A stretch of 64,000 bases of DNA from Flavobacterium urocaniciphilum (lineage in GTDB: Bacteria; Bacteroidota; Bacteroidia; Flavobacteriales; Flavobacteriaceae). The notes beneath the pieces were generated by a model. That model saw only the letters and a list, made by a program, of their open reading frames with translations, made no database searches and was not told where the DNA came from. The translations under genes and the position numbers were made by a program. This document shows positions 8,588-17,422 of this stretch, in pieces (positions within the stretch are counted from its first letter, which is position 1; each line of letters starts with the position of its first letter). The DNA is taken from NCBI RefSeq assembly GCF_900110615.1, contig NZ_FOEI01000008.1, positions 46,296-110,295 on the forward strand, in the 5' to 3' direction.

Positions 8588-9640
8588 ATGATTGAAACAG
8601 ATATATTGATAATCGGTGCGGGTCCAACTGGACTTTTTGCCGTTTTTGAAGCTGGTTTATTACAATTAAAATGTCATATTATTGACGCACTTCCTCAACC
8701 AGGTGGTCAATTAGCCGAATTATATCCTAAAAAACCTATTTTCGATATTCCAGGTTATCCTGAAGTATTGGCAGGTGATTTAGTTAATAATTTAATGGAT
8801 CAAATCAAACAATTTCAACCAGGTTTTACCTTAGCTGAAACGGCGGAAACAATTGAAAAATTAGAAGATGGTTCTTTTATTGTTACTACAAATAAAGGAA
8901 CGCAACATAAAGCTAAAGCAATTGCAATTGCTGGTGGTTTAGGAACTTTTGAACCAAGAAAACCGCAAATTGATGATATTGCTTTCTACGAAGAAAAAGG
9001 TGTAGATTATTTCATTAAAGATCCAGAAAAATACAGAAACAAAAATGTAGTTATTGCTGGTGGTGGTGATTCGGCGCTAGATTGGAGTATTTTCCTTGCA
9101 AATGTAGCTTCTTCTGTAACATTAATCCATAGAAGAAATGAGTTTCGTGGCGCTTTAGATTCTGTTGAAAAAGTACAAGAATTGAAAAAAGCAGGTAAAA
9201 TTAAATTAATTACACCAGCAGAAGTTACAGGAATTAATGGAAGCGAACACGTAGAGTCTATCGATTTAGACATTAATGGTGCGCATCAAAATATTAAAAC
9301 CGATTATTTTATTCCACTTTTCGGACTAACTCCAAAATTAGGAGCAATTGCCAATTGGGGATTAGAAATCGAGAAAAATGCCATTAAAGTAAACAATGCT
9401 TTAGATTACCAAACGAATGTAGATGGAATTTACGCTATTGGTGATGTGAATACGTATCCAGGAAAATTAAAGTTAATATTATGTGGATTCCACGAAGCAA
9501 CTTTAATGTGTCAGAGTGTTTACAATAGAATCAATCCTGGAAAACGTTATGTATTAAAATATACAACAGTTTCAGGTGTTGACGGTTTTGACGGAACAAG
9601 AAAAGAAGCTGAAAAAGCAGTTGTAAAATCGATTGAGTAA
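8588..9640 (+). CDS. Ferredoxin--NADP reductase, thioredoxin-reductase-like type
   Basis: 350-residue flavoprotein that moves electrons between NADPH and ferredoxin. FAD-binding motif LIIGAGPTGLFAVFEAG at the N-terminus; substrate loop ALPQPGGQLAELYPKK; NADPH motif VVIAGGGDSALDWSIFLANV; C-terminal FAD contact YAIGDVNTYPGKLKL. The CxxC pair of true thioredoxin reductases is missing, which is the mark of this FNR class. The stop codon overlaps the start of the ferredoxin gene by one base, so enzyme and partner are made together. Confidence 0.92.
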   Translation: MIETDILIIGAGPTGLFAVFEAGLLQLKCHIIDALPQPGGQLAELYPKKPIFDIPGYPEVLAGDLVNNLMDQIKQFQPGFTLAETAETIEKLEDGSFIVTTNKGTQHKAKAIAIAGGLGTFEPRKPQIDDIAFYEEKGVDYFIKDPEKYRNKNVVIAGGGDSALDWSIFLANVASSVTLIHRRNEFRGALDSVEKVQELKKAGKIKLITPAEVTGINGSEHVESIDLDINGAHQNIKTDYFIPLFGLTPKLGAIANWGLEIEKNAIKVNNALDYQTNVDGIYAIGDVNTYPGKLKLILCGFHEATLMCQSVYNRINPGKRYVLKYTTVSGVDGFDGTRKEAEKAVVKSIE

Positions 9641-9972
9641 TGAGTCAAGATATTACAATTTATATTACAGACAGAAATGGTGTGCGTCACGAAGTACAAG
9701 CACCTACGGATATGAACATGAACGTGATGGAATTAATCCGTTCTTATGAATTAGCTGAAGAAGGAACCATTGGTATTTGTGGCGGAATGGCAATGTGTGC
9801 ATCATGTCAGTGTTATTTACTAAACGATGTGTTGCGAACGGAAAGAAACGACGATGAAGAAGCAATGCTGGCCGATGCCTATCATGTAAAAGACAATAGT
9901 AGATTAGGTTGTCAAATTCACATTACCGAAGATTTAGAAGGTTTGGAAATTGAAATTGCACCGGAACAATAA
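9640..9972 (+). CDS. Adrenodoxin-type 2Fe-2S ferredoxin
   Basis: 110-residue electron carrier. Three cluster cysteines appear in ICGGMAMCASCQCYL and the fourth in RLGCQIHITEDLEGLE, the spacing of adrenodoxin-like ferredoxins. It is the likely partner of the reductase encoded immediately upstream. Final electron acceptors are unknown; Fe-S cluster assembly is possible given the Mrp and NifU genes nearby. A strong hairpin terminator ends the operon. Confidence 0.93.
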   Translation: MSQDITIYITDRNGVRHEVQAPTDMNMNVMELIRSYELAEEGTIGICGGMAMCASCQCYLLNDVLRTERNDDEEAMLADAYHVKDNSRLGCQIHITEDLEGLEIEIAPEQ

Positions 9973-10008
9973 ATAAAAAAGCGAGACATTCATCTCGCTT
10001 TTTTATTT
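9971..10008 (+). terminator. Rho-independent terminator after the ferredoxin gene
   Basis: A perfect 16-bp stem (9971-9986 with 9993-10008) around a 6-base loop, GC core GCGAGA/TCTCGC, flanked by A- and T-runs. It can work in both directions. Confidence 0.9.
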
Positions 10009-10097
10009 ATAATCACTCAATTTCTGCGGCGTTTCAATATATTCTTTTACAATTTGCAACACGCCGTCATCATTGGTGTTAATTAGTTATTTAATAA
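10003..10097 (-). pseudogene. Broken copy of the 3' end of the neighbouring metallophosphoesterase gene
   Basis: On the minus strand this stretch still encodes a C-terminal peptide with NTNDDGVLQIVKEYIETPQK and a stop codon, almost the same as the C-terminus of the phosphatase at 11745-12641. Over 92 bases the two copies differ at about 12 positions, with 47 bases in the middle identical. No upstream part of the gene remains: the frame is closed by stop codons just past 10097. It is a remnant of gene duplication or recombination around the gene at 10119-11552. Confidence 0.8.
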
Positions 10098-10118
10098 AGG
10101 TTAATAATTTTAAAATTA

Positions 10119-11552
10119 TTATTTCCCGTACTTTCTAAATGCTTGAATTGTTTGATAAATTCCAAAGCCAATAAAAATTTTTGCAAAAATAAAAATAAAA
10201 TATAGCCAGCCATTACTTTGAATTTCTTTATCATTAAATCCTAAATTAAAAACAAATTTTAAAAAGTAATTTAATGTAAAACTAAATTCTTCAGATTCAT
10301 TATATACGTTTAAACATAATGGATAATTTGAATTTAAAAAGGAATTTACTATTAATAAAATTAGAAAAAAAACAATACCCGTTATTAATGTAAAACAAAT
10401 TCCTCTTGTCCAACTTGTGCCGAAATTATTTGAATATTCATTTAACCAAAGTAGAGCATAATCACTTTTAGTCGTTTTTCTATCATTTTTTAAATTATTG
10501 AATTCAAATACTGAAAACTTTAAATAATCAATTTTGTTTTCTGTCTTATTCAATTGGTTCTTAATTGTTCTTAATGTGCCAATCGAACATTTTTCAGGAG
10601 ATTTAATTGTCAAATCATTAAAATAACCAACTTTGTCAAAATGAGTTTTGTTAAAATCGATATATTCACATTCCATATTTTGAAAGGAAACTATTTCTTT
10701 AAAAAAAACAGATTCAAATTTTACAGAAAATAAGATTGAATTTTCAAAACTTACTTTTTTTTCAAAATTTACATTTAAATATTTAAAACTAGAATTCTTT
10801 AAACTTGACGTGTTTTCAAAAACAGCGTTATCTTTAAAATTTGAATCTTCAAATTCAAAATCTTTGTGAAAAACAGAACGTTTGATGTTTATTCTAGTAA
10901 AATCACATTTTTTTATATCCGATTTTTCTTTTATAGTATTACTTAATATAAACAAATCGTCAATAAATGAATCACTAATATTAATACTATCTATGGTATT
11001 TTTAGTCATCCAAGATTGTGAAATATAAGCATAACTTAAATAAAAATACTTAATTATATTTCTTTCAAAGCTAAAAAATGTTTTTTCTTCTAAATCATCT
11101 TTAAGATTCATTATTGTTAAGTTCTTAATTGAATTATAATTATTAAGACCTCCACTAAAACTAATAAAATTGATACTACAACTTAAGATGTTAAATATTT
11201 CTGAACTAATTTTTACTTCAGAAAACCTCAAATAATTTAAATTACTTTTCTCAATAGTCAAGCCATTTTCAATAGAGCAATTCTCAAATTGAAGAGATAT
11301 TTTATGTTTTTTAAATCTTTTTTTAGTTTCAGAGACTTCAAGTGAATCAAGTTTCTTAGAATTATTTTGAAAAAAACTAATTTCACTTCCTATAAAATTA
11401 CAATTTTTGAACTTTAAACTTTTCTCTGAAATATCAAATGCTATTGATTCATTAATTTCTATATCATAATTCTCAATTAAATTCTCAATATGAGGATTTG
11501 AATTGTCAACAATAACTTTTATAAAAACACCATCTACTTTAGTTTTTCCCAT
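10119..11552 (-). CDS. Hypothetical pentapeptide-like membrane protein
   Basis: 477 residues that I do not recognise as a named family. Most of the chain (about residues 45-320) is a run of short strands with irregular Phe/Asn/Ser motifs such as FKNCNFIGSEISFFQ, FENCSIENGL and FENSILFSVKFESVFF, suggesting a degenerate pentapeptide-type right-handed beta-helix. Near the C-terminus are two membrane helices (GICFTLITGIVFFLILLIV and WLYFIFIFAKIFIGFGIY), like the two-helix channel-type ends of some pentapeptide proteins. It has no signal peptide. It is flanked by direct repeats of phosphatase sequence, so it probably arrived as an insertion. Lys/Asn/Ile-rich codon use looks more AT-rich than its neighbours. 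Confidence 0.6.
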   Translation of the reverse strand: MGKTKVDGVFIKVIVDNSNPHIENLIENYDIEINESIAFDISEKSLKFKNCNFIGSEISFFQNNSKKLDSLEVSETKKRFKKHKISLQFENCSIENGLTIEKSNLNYLRFSEVKISSEIFNILSCSINFISFSGGLNNYNSIKNLTIMNLKDDLEEKTFFSFERNIIKYFYLSYAYISQSWMTKNTIDSINISDSFIDDLFILSNTIKEKSDIKKCDFTRINIKRSVFHKDFEFEDSNFKDNAVFENTSSLKNSSFKYLNVNFEKKVSFENSILFSVKFESVFFKEIVSFQNMECEYIDFNKTHFDKVGYFNDLTIKSPEKCSIGTLRTIKNQLNKTENKIDYLKFSVFEFNNLKNDRKTTKSDYALLWLNEYSNNFGTSWTRGICFTLITGIVFFLILLIVNSFLNSNYPLCLNVYNESEEFSFTLNYFLKFVFNLGFNDKEIQSNGWLYFIFIFAKIFIGFGIYQTIQAFRKYGK

Positions 11553-11744
11553 ATCTTAACTATTCTATAAAATTTCAATTTCCGAATTACTCAATCCTAC
11601 CACTCGTAAGCCATTCCGTCAATAAATTTTTATTTACAAAATACTTTTAAGTATCTAGCAACTATGGAATTTTAAAATAAAATTTAAATGTACAAGTTAT
11701 AACAAAACAACAATGCTGTAAAATATACATATTAACAGAAATAA

Positions 11745-12641
11745 CTATTTATAATCCTCCATCTTCTGTGGCGTTTCAATATATTCTTTTACAATTTGCA
11801 ACACGCCGTCATCATTCGTGTCGATTAACCATTTAATAAGTGATATTCTGCCGTTTTCAATTTCTATTCCGGTTATGTTTCTGGGATGCACACAACTTCC
11901 ATCATTAAAAAAATTCAGTAAATTTTCGCTAGGTTTTGGAAAATGTGGGCGATGTGTATGACCCACAACGGTCATTTTATTGTCATTATCTGAAATCCAT
12001 TTTTTAATGCGACGTTCTACTTTTTCAGATTCTCGGTAATTTTTAGCTGGACTCGTAGGGTCTTTAATTCCCCAAACTTGAAGCGGTTTCCACAAAATTC
12101 TAACAAAAAAACGATTGAATTTCCAACCTACATAATTCATAAAATCCGCTTGATGACCATGGGTTAAAAAGATTTCTTTTCCGGTATCAGAATTCTCTAA
12201 AACGATGGCTTCATGAAATTTCAAATTGGGCATTAAGGGCATATTTTTTCCTTCCGTCGTATCAAAATATTCTGAAAAATTTCTTTTCACCACATTCTGA
12301 TTTCGGTAAACCATATCGTGATTACCAAAAATCATGTGTAATTTATTTTTTTCGTAGAATTTTTTAAGCAGTAAAAAAACATTTTTATTGGCTTCAATAA
12401 TGTCTTTGAAAAAAAGGTTTTCCCATAATTCGTCACCATCACCTAATTCTATGTATTGGAAATCATTTTTATAATAATGATTCAAAGCATGCATGTAAAT
12501 GTTTCGGTTATTGGCAAAATCATCCGCAAAACTACCATCACCACGGTGACAATCACTAAATAAAATAAATTTATCCGAATGGGTAAACTTAATACGAAGT
12601 GCGTTTTGATAGGCTCTAGTTAAACGAGTTTGTGAAGACAT
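11745..12641 (-). CDS. Calcineurin-like metallophosphoesterase
   Basis: 298 residues with the full two-metal phosphoesterase signature: FSDCHRGDG (D-x-H block), ELGDGDELWEN, FGNHDMVY, LTHGHQADF and VVGHTHRPHF. No signal peptide is seen, so it should act in the cytoplasm. The family includes LpxH-like and Ser/Thr phosphatase-like enzymes; the exact substrate is not readable, and a separate LpxH candidate lies at 61951-62697. Its 3' end is duplicated at 10003-10097. Confidence 0.85.
   Translation of the reverse strand: MSSQTRLTRAYQNALRIKFTHSDKFILFSDCHRGDGSFADDFANNRNIYMHALNHYYKNDFQYIELGDGDELWENLFFKDIIEANKNVFLLLKKFYEKNKLHMIFGNHDMVYRNQNVVKRNFSEYFDTTEGKNMPLMPNLKFHEAIVLENSDTGKEIFLTHGHQADFMNYVGWKFNRFFVRILWKPLQVWGIKDPTSPAKNYRESEKVERRIKKWISDNDNKMTVVGHTHRPHFPKPSENLLNFFNDGSCVHPRNITGIEIENGRISLIKWLIDTNDDGVLQIVKEYIETPQKMEDYK
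11748..11839. repeat. Intact member of the 92-bp direct repeat (3' end of the phosphatase gene)
   Basis: Aligns base for base with 10006-10097 in the same orientation; the central 47 bases are identical. The two copies bracket the hypothetical membrane-protein gene. Confidence 0.8.
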
Positions 12642-12682
12642 TTATAGTAGTTTGATTTACAAATATATAAAATGAATTTCAT

Positions 12683-12712
12683 AAAAAAAGCCCAAACTTT
12701 CGTTTGAGCTTT
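12683..12712 (-). terminator. Terminator of the tRNA-Leu transcript
   Basis: On the minus strand AAAGCTCAAAC pairs with GTTTGGGCTTT around a GAAA tetraloop, followed by a T-run. It begins directly after the tRNA 3' end. Confidence 0.85.
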
Positions 12713-12713
12713 G

Positions 12714-12795
12714 TGCGGGTGAAAGGACTCGAACCTTCACACCGTGAGGCACCAGATCCTAAGTCTGGCGTGTCTACCAATTTCACCACACCCGC
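12714..12795 (-). tRNA. tRNA-Leu (anticodon UAG)
   Basis: Minus-strand sequence from 12795 has the acceptor arm GCGGGTG paired with CACCCGC, a D-arm with GGTAGAC, anticodon stem CCAGA/TCTGG around the loop CTTAGGA (anticodon TAG), an extended variable arm of class II type, and a T-arm with GTTCGAGTC. The CCA end is not encoded and would be added after transcription. The long variable arm and the anticodon both say leucine. Confidence 0.95.
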
Positions 12796-12807
12796 AGTAT
12801 TGGAGTG

Positions 12808-12838
12808 CAAATATATAAACATTATTACTATTAACAAA
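12808..12838 (-). promoter_or_regulatory. Consensus Bacteroidota promoter for tRNA-Leu
   Basis: On the minus strand a -33 TTTG (12838-12835) is separated by exactly 19 bases from a -7 TATATTTG (12815-12808). The -7 element ends 13 bases before the tRNA 5' end, fitting a start a few bases upstream of the mature tRNA. Confidence 0.75.
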
Positions 12839-13019
12839 TTAATTTACTTTTTTTTAGTTTGAATTAGTGTTTAATTGTCATTTTAGATGTCTAATATTTG
12901 AGTTAAAATTCAGTTTGTTATTTTATTATCCTTCCTTTTGTTTTTTGTTTGATAATTAACAAAAAAATTAAATTATTTTATATATTAGTAGCCTCAAATC
13001 TAACCTAAATTCATTTTTA

Positions 13020-16000
13020 ATGAAAAATAAACTACTAAAAATCACTACTTTAGCTGTAGTGTTGACTTTTGGAGGGCTTTTTGTGTATCAAAAAACTTCT
13101 AAACAAGATTGTGAAGTTGATCAACCTAAATCAATTCATGAAAATGTTAAAATAAAAAAAGGAATTCAAGCAGCAGCTTTATTAAATTCAAAATCAATTA
13201 ATAATTCTGTTACTAATAATGAAGTTAATGAAACTAAAATCAATAAAATTCATTCAACTTTAATCGATAATACATTACCTTCAAATGAAACTATTTTATC
13301 TGATTTAAGTCAGAAAGAATTAGATTCAATCGAAAAAATTAGATTAAAATACCACGACTTTGTAAATAATCATAAATTCAGAAAGCTAATGAAATTGCCT
13401 AAACAGGAACGTAAGGCAATGGGATTACCACCGAATGCTTTTTTTGAACAAGATTATTTATATTCTGCTGATCCGAATTTAGGCAGACCAACGCCAGAAG
13501 TAACACTTGCACTTCAAAAAGAACTTAATGAAAAACTTGAATCGGGTCGTGTACCAGGTGATGGAATGGACAATCAATGGGTAGAACGTGGTGCGAATAA
13601 TGTTGGCGGAAGAACTCGTGTTTTAAAATTTGCTCCTGGAAGTACTACAAAAGTTTTTGCTGGTGCTGTAAGTGGTGGTTTATGGGTTAATAATGATATA
13701 ACATCAACTACAGGGACTTGGTCTCAAGTAACAGGTGTGCCAAGTAATATGGCGGTTACATGTATGACAATAGATCCTTTAAATACTAACATTATGTATA
13801 TCGGTACAGGTGAAGTATATACAGGAGGAATGGTAAATGGAAATGGAATATACAAATCAATTGATGGTGGGGTAACGTGGAAATTAATTTTTGGTGGAAA
13901 TACAAATACAATTGCCGATCAAATTACGTATGTACAAGATATTATTGCATGGGTTAATCCTTCTACAAACTTAACTGAAGTGTATTTTGGATCTGATGCT
14001 TATGTTTATGGTGAAGAAATTAATTCAGCATCTGGAGGTGCAGGTTGGTCTTGGTTAGGTTTAAATACAATAGGTTTGTATAAAAGTACAGACGGAGAAA
14101 ATTTTACAAAACAAACAAATGCAGCTCTACAAACTACTAGCACAACAAGATTTGTGGCGCCAAATAGTTTTGATACAGATTCTGCAGGTAATTTGTTTAT
14201 GGGTACAAAAACCAATGCTTATGGTGCTGGAGGAGGAAGATTATATAAATGCACAAACGGAACTAATTGGGCTCAAGTAAGAGATTTTGGAACTTCAGGA
14301 AGAGTGCAATTAGTGGCATCAAAAACTACTTTAGGTAGAATGTATGTTTTATTAGAGGATCAAGTTAATCCAAGTGCATCATATGGCGCAGCTTCTCCTG
14401 TTATTAGACGATCAACGGATGCTTTCGTTGCTGATAATACGAATGTTTCTTTACCTACAAGTGTTGGAAATCAACCTCCTGCATCTGACGATTTTTGTAG
14501 AGGTCAAGCTTTCTATGATTTAATGATTGGGATGAATCCAACAGATGATTCTGAAGTATATGTTGGGGGAATTGAAATTTTTAGAACAACTACTGCTTTT
14601 TCTGCAAATGCATCTTCTATGTGGACACAATATACAGATTGGACTGTAACAGCAACTACAACCGGAAGTACTTCTACAGTAAGAGATGGGGTGCATTCAG
14701 ATCATCATTGTATGGCTTTTGCACCAGGATTAACAAGCCGTGTGGTTTTTGGAAATGATGGAGGAGTATATTATTCTAATAATTCCGCTAATAGTATTGG
14801 TATTAGAAACAATAACTATAATGTGACTCAACCTTATAAAGCTGATATAAATACAGCTTCAACAGCTACAACTAGACTAGTTGCAGGATTGCAAGATAAT
14901 GGTGTGCAATATGTAAATGGTGCTGCAGCTGGAATTAATGCAATGTCAAGAATACGTGGTGGAGATGGATGTTGGGTATTTATTGAAGATACAGATGCTT
15001 ATATTATTGGTTCTTATGTTTATAATGTATATTATAGACATGACATTAATGGTGCGCAAACGTATAATATTGCGAATAATCAAAATAATGGTGATTTCGT
15101 AAATCAATGCGGTTTAGATAGTACAAACGATCGTTTATATGCAAATGCTTCTGCTGGTACTACGTATCAAATGTATAGATATGATATTGGGGCAGCTTCT
15201 TCAACTACAACTACTTTTTCAAATGCCTTAATGAATGATATACCTACATTTTTTAAACCGATGCCTACTACAACAACAAGTTTATTGGTTGGTTTAGCAA
15301 ATGGAAGAATTCTTAAATTAGTTAATGCAGCTACGGCAGCGAATTCTGCCGGAATCACTTGGTCTAATATTGCAAGTGCTTCTATGTTGGGTGCTGTTTC
15401 AGATATTCGATTTGGTGCTACAGAAGACGAAATTTTTGTAACATTCCATAATTATGGCGTTACTAATATTTGGTATACTTCAAACGGAACTGCTGCTACA
15501 CCAACTTGGGTTAGTAAAGATGGAGATTTGCCAAATTTACCGGTTAAATGTATTTTACAAAATCCGAATGCTACTAATGAAGTAATTATAGGAACGGAAT
15601 TAGGAGTTTGGTATACGGTTAATTTTAATGCTGCTTCGCCAACTTGGAGAAGAGCCAACAATGGTATGAAAGATGTTAAAGTTATGAATTTTGAATACCG
15701 TTCACTAGATAACACTATAGTTGCTTCTACTTATGGAAGAGGAGTTTGGACAGGTCAATTCTGGCAATGTGGAACTTCAGTAAAAACTTGGAACGGATCG
15801 GCTTGGTCGCCAGTTGGTACACCAACCTATAGAGACGCAGTTGTTTTTGCTGGAAATTATAATTCTACAGCAACTTTAGATGCTTGTTCAGTGACTGTAA
15901 ATACAGGTGTAAATGTTGTTTTTAATTCGGGGCATTCTTTACGTGTAGGTGAAAATGTAACAGTAAATGGCACAGGAACTTTAACAATCAATAGCGATGC

Positions 16001-17360
16001 GGCATTAGTACAATATACTAAACATGCTGTAAATACTGGAAACGTTATTGTAAAAAGAAATTCAGCCAATATGATTCATAATGATTATACAGCTTGGTCT
16101 TCACCAGTTGCTAATCAGAATTTATTAGCGTTTTCTCCAAATACATTAACTACTCGTTTTTATCAATATTTATATACAGGAACAACAACGCCAACAGCTT
16201 ATCAATCGGTTACTCCTTCAACAAATAGTTTCACTATGGCTAAAGGATACATGATTCGTGTAGCTAACAATTGGTCAACATCAACTCCAACAGCCTATAA
16301 TGGACAGTTTACAGGTGTTCCATATAACGGAACGATTACTTATGCAGTGGGTCAAGGATATAACTTATTAGGTAATCCGTATGCCTCACCAATTAGTGCT
16401 TACCGATTCTTAATTACCAATCCGAAAATAAACACGATTTATTATTGGACACATACAGTTTCTGCAAGTGGTGGTGTATATCCGGTAAATAACTATGCGT
16501 CTTATACAACTTTAGGAGGAACGGCTTCTGCAGCTGGAGGAGCAATTCCGAATGATAAAATTAATGTGGGTCAAGGTTTCTTCGTGCAAGCAGCTACAGC
16601 TTATACTGTAACTTTTGAAAACGAATTAAGAGAAGATGCGTCAACAACGACTCAGTTTTTCAGATCTCCTTATGCAGTTACGGATAGTCAACCAAGTGAA
16701 AAACATAGAATTTGGTTGAATTTAAATGATGGAACTAAAAATTATAATCAGATATTATTAGGATACACTTCAAATGCAACAGCAGGAGTTGATTCAAAAA
16801 TTGATGGAAAAGTATTAGATACATCAAAAACGATGTTGTATAATTTAATTGAAAATACAGAATATGTAATACAAGGTAAAGGATTGCCTTTTTCTGATGA
16901 TGATGTTGTGAAATTAGGATTAAAAGTTACTGAAGCAAATAGTTTTGAAATCAACATAGAACAAGTTGATGGGTTATTTGAAAATCAAGATGTTTATTTA
17001 AAAGATAATTATACTCATGGTATTCATAATTTAAAAGAAGGTTCTTATTATTTTATTTCACAAGTTGGAACTTTTAACGACCGATTTGAATTAATCTATA
17101 AAAAACCATCTCAAGAAGTACAAGTAGTTTCAAATGAAGTGGATGTTTTGGTTAAAAATAACGAATTAACGATACAGTCTTATCAGTCAAATATTTCAAA
17201 CATTGAAGTATATGATGTATTAGGTAAACTGCTTTTTACTATAAACGAAATTCAAAACAAACAATTTAATACGAATCAAATTAATGCTGCAAATCAAGCA
17301 TTAGTGGTAAAAATTACTTTAGAAAATGGAGAAATGATTACAAAGAAAATCATCATGTAA
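13020..17360 (+). CDS. Large secreted protein with sortilin/BNR-like repeats and T9SS C-terminal sorting domain
   Basis: 1446 residues. An N-terminal hydrophobic signal (about residues 8-24, TTLAVVLTFGGLFVYQ) is followed by a pro-like region. A beta-propeller-type region starts near residue 185 with WVERGANNVGGRTRVLKFAPG and repeats BNR/sortilin motifs such as GIYKSIDGGVTWK and GLYKSTDGENFTK up to about residue 910. Later segments carry the flavobacterial HNDYTAWSSPVANQNLL and GYNLLGNPYASPIS motifs. The last 70 residues (IEVYDVLGKLLFTINEIQNK to ITKKIIM) form a type A T9SS sorting domain. It should be exported by Sec and then across the outer membrane by T9SS. Catalytic activity, if any, is not evident. 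Confidence 0.9.
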   Translation: MKNKLLKITTLAVVLTFGGLFVYQKTSKQDCEVDQPKSIHENVKIKKGIQAAALLNSKSINNSVTNNEVNETKINKIHSTLIDNTLPSNETILSDLSQKELDSIEKIRLKYHDFVNNHKFRKLMKLPKQERKAMGLPPNAFFEQDYLYSADPNLGRPTPEVTLALQKELNEKLESGRVPGDGMDNQWVERGANNVGGRTRVLKFAPGSTTKVFAGAVSGGLWVNNDITSTTGTWSQVTGVPSNMAVTCMTIDPLNTNIMYIGTGEVYTGGMVNGNGIYKSIDGGVTWKLIFGGNTNTIADQITYVQDIIAWVNPSTNLTEVYFGSDAYVYGEEINSASGGAGWSWLGLNTIGLYKSTDGENFTKQTNAALQTTSTTRFVAPNSFDTDSAGNLFMGTKTNAYGAGGGRLYKCTNGTNWAQVRDFGTSGRVQLVASKTTLGRMYVLLEDQVNPSASYGAASPVIRRSTDAFVADNTNVSLPTSVGNQPPASDDFCRGQAFYDLMIGMNPTDDSEVYVGGIEIFRTTTAFSANASSMWTQYTDWTVTATTTGSTSTVRDGVHSDHHCMAFAPGLTSRVVFGNDGGVYYSNNSANSIGIRNNNYNVTQPYKADINTASTATTRLVAGLQDNGVQYVNGAAAGINAMSRIRGGDGCWVFIEDTDAYIIGSYVYNVYYRHDINGAQTYNIANNQNNGDFVNQCGLDSTNDRLYANASAGTTYQMYRYDIGAASSTTTTFSNALMNDIPTFFKPMPTTTTSLLVGLANGRILKLVNAATAANSAGITWSNIASASMLGAVSDIRFGATEDEIFVTFHNYGVTNIWYTSNGTAATPTWVSKDGDLPNLPVKCILQNPNATNEVIIGTELGVWYTVNFNAASPTWRRANNGMKDVKVMNFEYRSLDNTIVASTYGRGVWTGQFWQCGTSVKTWNGSAWSPVGTPTYRDAVVFAGNYNSTATLDACSVTVNTGVNVVFNSGHSLRVGENVTVNGTGTLTINSDAALVQYTKHAVNTGNVIVKRNSANMIHNDYTAWSSPVANQNLLAFSPNTLTTRFYQYLYTGTTTPTAYQSVTPSTNSFTMAKGYMIRVANNWSTSTPTAYNGQFTGVPYNGTITYAVGQGYNLLGNPYASPISAYRFLITNPKINTIYYWTHTVSASGGVYPVNNYASYTTLGGTASAAGGAIPNDKINVGQGFFVQAATAYTVTFENELREDASTTTQFFRSPYAVTDSQPSEKHRIWLNLNDGTKNYNQILLGYTSNATAGVDSKIDGKVLDTSKTMLYNLIENTEYVIQGKGLPFSDDDVVKLGLKVTEANSFEINIEQVDGLFENQDVYLKDNYTHGIHNLKEGSYYFISQVGTFNDRFELIYKKPSQEVQVVSNEVDVLVKNNELTIQSYQSNISNIEVYDVLGKLLFTINEIQNKQFNTNQINAANQALVVKITLENGEMITKKIIM

Positions 17361-17379
17361 TTCATTTTAATTGAAATAA

Positions 17380-17411
17380 AAAAAGGGTTCTGAATTTTCA
17401 GAACCCTTTTT
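17380..17411. terminator. Bidirectional terminator between convergent genes
   Basis: A near-perfect 15-bp stem with core GGGTTCTGAA/TTCAGAACCC and a 2-base loop, flanked by A- and T-runs. It serves the secreted-protein gene and the dipeptidase gene on the other strand. Confidence 0.9.
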
Positions 17412-17422
17412 CGTTTTATTAA

